In this document: one piece after another, positions 59,804 to 64,000 of the stretch | How positions within the stretch are numbered: position 1 is the first letter of the stretch | How the letters are laid out: every line of letters begins with the position of its first letter | Source: Porphyra umbilicalis | Lineage: Eukaryota > Rhodophyta > Bangiophyceae > Bangiales > Bangiaceae | NCBI GenBank assembly: GCA_002049455.2 | Contig: KV919080.1 | Location: forward strand, 16,186 to 80,185 | Direction: 5' to 3' | Length of the DNA stretch: 64,000 nucleotides | The notes under the pieces: generated by a model | Told to the model about the DNA's origin: nothing | The model's database searches: none | Seen by the model: only the letters and a program-made list of their open reading frames with translations | Made by a program: the position numbers and the translations under genes

Positions 59804-61983
59804 TCAGTCGCTTGTGCCGCGGCTACCGGCGCGGTGCCCCACAGATGCGGCAGCAGCCACACCGTCCGGTGCGTGCGAGGCCGACCGAGCGGCACGTGCG
59901 CCACCGAGGGACGTGCGGCCGCCGCTGTCAGACAGCTGGTCGATGGCCGCCAACACCGTCACCACCCACGTGTCGATCCCGTGCGGCACAGGTGCTGCTG
60001 CCTCGTGTACGCTCGCGAGGGCGTCGAGGAGCTGCTGAAAAACGCGCTCCATCTCGTCCACGGGTGCGTGCGTGAGGTGCACGCCGTCCAACGCAACGTG
60101 CAACTCGGTGACGCTGGCACGCGCGACGCCGGTCTTACGCTTGCGCACGACCGCTTTGAGCGCGTCGACGACCGGGCACCAGTACTGCCGCCGCTGCTGC
60201 TCCGACGCCCCGTCCATGCGCACGACCGTCGACCACGTCGGCGCCCACGCGTTTGTCACGTCCTCGGCCGCGTTGGCAACGCCGAGCACCAACACGGGCG
60301 TGTCGACGGGGATGCGGGCCAGCACGCTGCGCAGCAGCGCGGTGGGCGACCCGTCGGCGGCGGCGGCAGACTCGGCCATCCACATTTCGGCGTCGGGCAT
60401 GTACAGGACCGACGGCGCGACGCGGACGGCCGCCGCCACCGTGGACAGCAGCAGCGGCAGCTGCCCGTCGGTGCCACTCGCAGTGAGGGAGAGGAAGCCG
60501 ACGTCAAACACGGGCAGGGACTGCAGGTGGCACAGCACCGCAGCCCCAACCAGCGACTGCCCCATGCCCGCACGCCCCGCAATGCAGAGGCGGTGCGGGA
60601 GGACCGGCCACGCGGCGAGCATGGCGGCGGCAGACGCACTTGACGTCGGCCCGCCCACGGCCTGGGTGGCCCACTCGGCGCCGGGGGTGGTCAGCTTGTC
60701 CAACGGAAAGCGCGTGTTGAGGACCCCCACCACCCCCGACACGGTCGGCTCGAGGAGCGCGCTCAGGCGCAACGGCAGCGGCCGGTGCAGCGCCGGGGAT
60801 ACCCCGCCCGGGCGGTCTGCGCTCGGGAGGCCAGCGCCACGTCCCAGTCCGCGTGCGTCACGTCTGGGAGCGGCGGCGGCGGCGCGCCCCCCCCCCCCCC
60901 CCCCCCCCCCCCCGCACCACCCCCGACTGTCGCCGGGTCTGTGGCGGCGGTCGCCACCGCCTCGAGCCACTGCGGGTCGGTCCGGCGCCACGCGCAGCAC
61001 ACGGCTTCGGTGGCGAGGCCCCGGATTTCCGCTCCCGACCAGCCGTCTGTGCGTCGGACGACGTACGAGACCGCCGTCTCGTCTGCCGACGTGCCTGCGT
61101 GCAACGCCATCAGCCGCCGGCGGTCGGACGCGTCGGGCAGCTGAAAGTCGAGCTCCAAGTCAAACCGGCCCGGACGCCGAAACGCCGAGTCCAACAGGTC
61201 CGCCCGGTTGGTCGCGGCGAGGACCAACACGCGACCGCGCGAGCGAAAGCCGTCGAGCAAGGCGAGAAAGGTGTTGACGACCCGCGAGTGGTCGCGGTTG
61301 TCGTCCCGCGTCGCCGCGAGGGCGTCGACTTCGTCGAAAAACAAGATGGACGGGGCCGCCGCGGTCGCAGTGTCAAACAGGCGGCGCAGGCGGCGCTCGC
61401 CCTCGCCGACGTACTTGGAGAGGATTTCGCCGCCGCGGATGAGGTACAGAGGCACGGGGACGCCACCATTGGCCGCCCGCGCGTGCGAGGCGAGCACCCG
61501 CACGCTCAGCGTCTTGCCCGTCCCGGGCGGACCGGTCAGCAGCACACCCCGGGGAAAGGGCAGGGGCCGCCCGACACCTCCCCCGCGCGGCGTGGTGGTG
61601 AGCAGCGCCAGCACCTCGCGCAGCCGCGACACGTGCGCGTCGTGGCCCGCCACCGTTTCCCACGGGAGCGAGGCGGGGGGCTCGGGCTCGGGCACAATGT
61701 CGCCGGTCTCGCCCCGCCGGCGGCGCTTGGTCGCCCCGCCCGACACTGACCCGTCGGTGCGGGCGCGCTTGGCCCCGACGGGGCGCACCGGCGAGCCGCC
61801 TGCGTCGACGGGCGGGGGGGGGGGCACGCGGTTGGCGGCGCTCGCGGCACTCGCCGGCGGCAGGGTGTGGAGGCGCCCGTCCAAGCGCGACGCCACGTCT
61901 CGCACGGCGGCACGCGCCGCGCGGTCCCGTGCGGAACAACCACCCCGAGGCATGCCGCGCGGCGAGGGCGACGGCGGGCACAT
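59804..61983 (-). CDS. ATAD2/Yta7-type AAA ATPase, two AAA domains
   Basis: The first in-frame ATG is at 61983 (MCPPSPSPRGMPRGG); a TATA box lies about 150 bp upstream. A basic stretch (GAKRARTDG, TKRRRRG) suggests nuclear localisation. AAA1 has Walker A GVLLTGPPGTGKT, the typical RGGEILSKYVGEGERRLRRL, Walker B SILFFDEVDALAA, sensor LVLAATNRADLLD and the arginine-finger region FRRPGRFD. A C-tract (about 60889-60913) breaks the frame. AAA2 continues in the next register with LCIAGRAGMGQSLVGAAVLC and VAPSVLYMPDAEMWMAES, the degenerate Walker motifs characteristic of Yta7/ATAD2, then EQQRRQYWCPVVDAL. No bromodomain is visible before the stop at 59804, although Yta7 and ATAD2 have one. Known role of the family: histone H3-H4 handling and chromatin-linked transcription. 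Confidence 0.83.
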
Positions 61984-62134
61984 GGTGCTGCAGACGGGGG
62001 GCAAACGACAGGGCGGCGGCACCGCGCGCACCCCGCGCGCCGCCGAGCGAGCCGCGCGGTCTCGCACGAGGGCGCCTCGGTGTGACGTCGACGCCCGTCG
62101 GCGGCGGTCGCAGTAGTCACATCGACCGGACCGT

Positions 62135-62141
62135 ATTTATA
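62135..62141 (-). promoter_or_regulatory. TATA box of the ATAD2-like gene
   Basis: On the minus strand the sequence reads GCGGGTATAAATACGGTCCG, a good TATA element, about 150 bp upstream of the ATG at 61983. The only other candidate starts in that frame are non-ATG, so the TATA box also supports the chosen start. Confidence 0.65.
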
Positions 62142-62580
62142 CCCGCTGTCGACAGGGGGGGCAGCGGCTAATTTTTAATCACGGAGGTTTGTATTCATAC
62201 GGTAGCCTGCGAATCTGGCAGTGGCACGTGTGGTGGCAGATGCTGGTTGCAGACGGTCCCGTCCCAACATCCGCTTTGGCATCATGACCCGCCCCCTGAG
62301 CCCCGAGCCAATGAAACAGTGAGTTTGCTGACGCACCTAGGTCCGAGTTTTGTGAGAAGCACAGTAACACACCCGCCCCCTGCCCGTCCGCCCGCCCCCC
62401 CCTGCCTCCCCCACCCGTGCGCCCCCGTCCCCACGTCTCTGTCCTTTGCTGCAGCCTTCCCCACGTCTCTGTCCTTGGCTGCAGCCTTCCCCGCCCGCCT
62501 CCCCCCCTCCCTCCCCCCTGCTCCACCCTCGACGCCCGCCCAATGTCTTTTGTTTAGCAACCCCCCGTGTCTCATATCCC
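62142..62580. other. No gene seen; 30-bp direct repeat
   Basis: Two tandem 30-bp units beginning CCACGTCTCTGTCC stand at 62431-62460 and 62461-62490, differing by one base (CTTTGC/CTTGGC). The rest is C-rich intergenic DNA. Confidence 0.6.
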
Positions 62581-62885
62581 TAGTGTCTATTCTACCGCAA
62601 TCGGGCAGCATCAAATGATGCCCGTTTGGGCATCAAATGATGCACCCTCTCCCAGGGCCAGAAAACGACGGTTCTACCCCCCCTGATGAGGCAACTGGAG
62701 CACCCCCCGTTTGTATCTACAGCATATTGGCTGGGATCTCCCCCAAGAATAACAAGGCATCGCTGAGTCCGTTTCTGCAGTCGAAAAGAGCGTCAGAGGT
62801 CGGGAAGTACGAAAACGAGCGCTCCGAAAATGGGCATCATTTGATGCCATTCGCATCAAATGATGCTGCGGTAGAATAGACACTA
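62581..62885. mobile_element. Intact 305-bp MITE with TA target site
   Basis: Bounded by TA on both sides (62581-62582, 62884-62885). Termini GTGTCTATTCTACCGCA and its reverse complement form the inverted repeat. Inside each end stand two copies of the near-palindrome GCATCAAATGATGC or GCATCATTTGATGC (62608, 62630, 62834, 62853). The TA target and size fit a Tc1/mariner-related (Stowaway-like) miniature element. A truncated relative lies at 702. Confidence 0.85.
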
Positions 62886-62949
62886 GAGGTTCCTCATCAC
62901 CGCCCGTGTCATAGGCCTCCTCTGCGAAGCGTCCACAGCTCACGCGCTC

Positions 62950-64000
62950 CCTTGGCTGTGTACCCCACAGGCGTCGTGGGGGGTGGGCTTGGGTGCCCAG
63001 CGACGCGCCGGGGTCCCCCCGAGCCGCACCCCGGTAGGTGGTTGATTTTGCAAAATATGTTTTTTGTAGCCCACCAGGCTACCATAAAACCAACGGTATT
63101 GCTAGAGTCAACTCTCGTAGGTTTTCCATTGGATTGTGGTACATCACCCCATCTGGGGGGGGGTGTCCTGGGGGTGCCCTGGGGGTACCCCGCAGGCGTC
63201 GTGGTGGTGGGCTTGGGTGCCCAGCGACGCGCGGGGTCCCGCCGGGCCGCACCCCGGTAGGTGGTTGATTTTGCAAAATATGTTTTTTGTAGCCCACCAG
63301 GCTACCATAAAACCAACGGTATTGCTAGAGTCAACTCTCGTAGGTTTTCCATTGGATTGTGGTACATCACCCCATCTGGGGGGGGGTGTCCTGGGGGTGC
63401 CCTGGGGGTACCCCGCAGGCGTCGTGGTGGTGGGCTTGGGTGCCCAGCGACGCGCCGGGGTCCCGCCGGGCCGCACCCGGTAGGTGGTTGATTTTGCAAA
63501 ATATGTTTTTTGTAGCCCACCAGGCTACCATAAAACCAACGGTATTGCTAGAGTCAACTCTCGTAGGTTTTCCATTGGATGTGGTACATCACCCCATCTG
63601 GGGGGGTGTCCTGGGGTGCCTGGGTACCCCGCGGCGTCGTGTGGTGGGCTTGGGTGCCCAGGACGCGCGGGTCCCCCGGGCCGAACCGCGGTAGCCGCGA
63701 CGGGGTGGTGATTTTCAAATATTTTTATGTAGCCCACCAGGCTACCATAAACCACGGTATTGCTAGAGTCATTCGTAGTTTTCCATTGGATTGTGTACAT
63801 CACCCATCTGGGGTGTCTGGGGTGCCCTGGTACCCCGCAGGCGTCGTGGTGGTGGCTTGGGTGCCAGCGACGCGCCGGGGTCCCGCCGGGCCGAACCGCG
63901 GTAGCCGCGACGGGGGTGGTTGATTTTGCAAAATATGTTTATGTAGCCCACCAGGCTACCATAAACCAACGGTATGCTAGAGTCAACTCTCGTAGGTTTT
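62950..64000. repeat. 223-bp satellite array reaching the window edge
   Basis: Units anchored by GGTAGGTGGTTGATTTTGC start at 63033, 63256 and 63479, giving a 223-bp period, with two more units to the end. Each unit includes GTAGCCCACCAGGCTACC (a hairpin with 7-8-bp arms) and TTGCTAGAGTCAACTCTCG. The first three units are nearly identical. Units 4 and 5 have many single-base deletions (such as CATAAACCACGG for CATAAAACCAACGG), typical of poor sequence quality at a contig end. Frames inside are shadows. Confidence 0.9.

Overview
This window looks like nuclear DNA of a GC-rich red alga, most likely a bangiophyte of the Porphyra/Pyropia kind. Evidence seen: very high GC with long G and C homopolymers, compact genes with few introns, and two plastid-targeted photosynthesis proteins (a phycobilisome gamma-type linker candidate and a one-helix chlorophyll-binding protein), both with an N-terminal transit-like leader carrying a Phe at residue 3 or 4. 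Typical eukaryotic housekeeping genes sit beside them (UTP6, HYPK, inositol-pentakisphosphate 2-kinase, an ATAD2/Yta7-type AAA ATPase, a bZIP factor, peroxiredoxin Q). The species name is inference.

Layout. 1-13.8 kb is repeat-rich: a fragment of a miniature transposon, a broken Tc1/mariner-type transposase, a 329-bp tandem repeat, an unrecognised gene, a pair of 271-bp direct repeats 3.8 kb apart, another unrecognised ORF, and a second DDE-type transposase broken only by in-frame stops. 13.8-35.2 kb is a genic island: a secreted Cys-rich protein with one in-frame stop, the linker candidate behind a palindrome-rich promoter, the one-helix protein, a long Gly/Pro-rich protein with repeated RRSxS motifs, PrxQ (one intron), HYPK, an animal-type heme peroxidase, UTP6 and a bZIP factor. 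35.3-50.35 kb is a near-perfect tandem duplication of a 7.5-kb unit, made of about 1.15 kb of host DNA (upstream of the bZIP gene) plus a whole 6.36-kb CACTA-like transposon. 51.8-62 kb returns to genes (IPK1, an unknown coiled-coil protein, the ATAD2-like ATPase) separated by a 1.17-kb inverted-repeat element. 62.6-64 kb holds an intact 305-bp MITE and a 223-bp satellite running off the window edge.

Most conserved genes here (UTP6, HYPK, IPK1, ATAD2-like, bZIP, peroxidase) change frame exactly at poly-G/poly-C tracts. The simplest reading is homopolymer length errors in the assembly, so these genes are annotated as single loci with frame breaks. The genes do not form one pathway. The linker and one-helix protein serve plastid light harvesting and photoprotection, PrxQ and the peroxidase handle peroxides, UTP6 acts in ribosome assembly, HYPK in N-terminal acetylation, and IPK1 in phytate synthesis. 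The most unusual structure is the tandem duplication, whose internal junction falls exactly on the transposon terminus.
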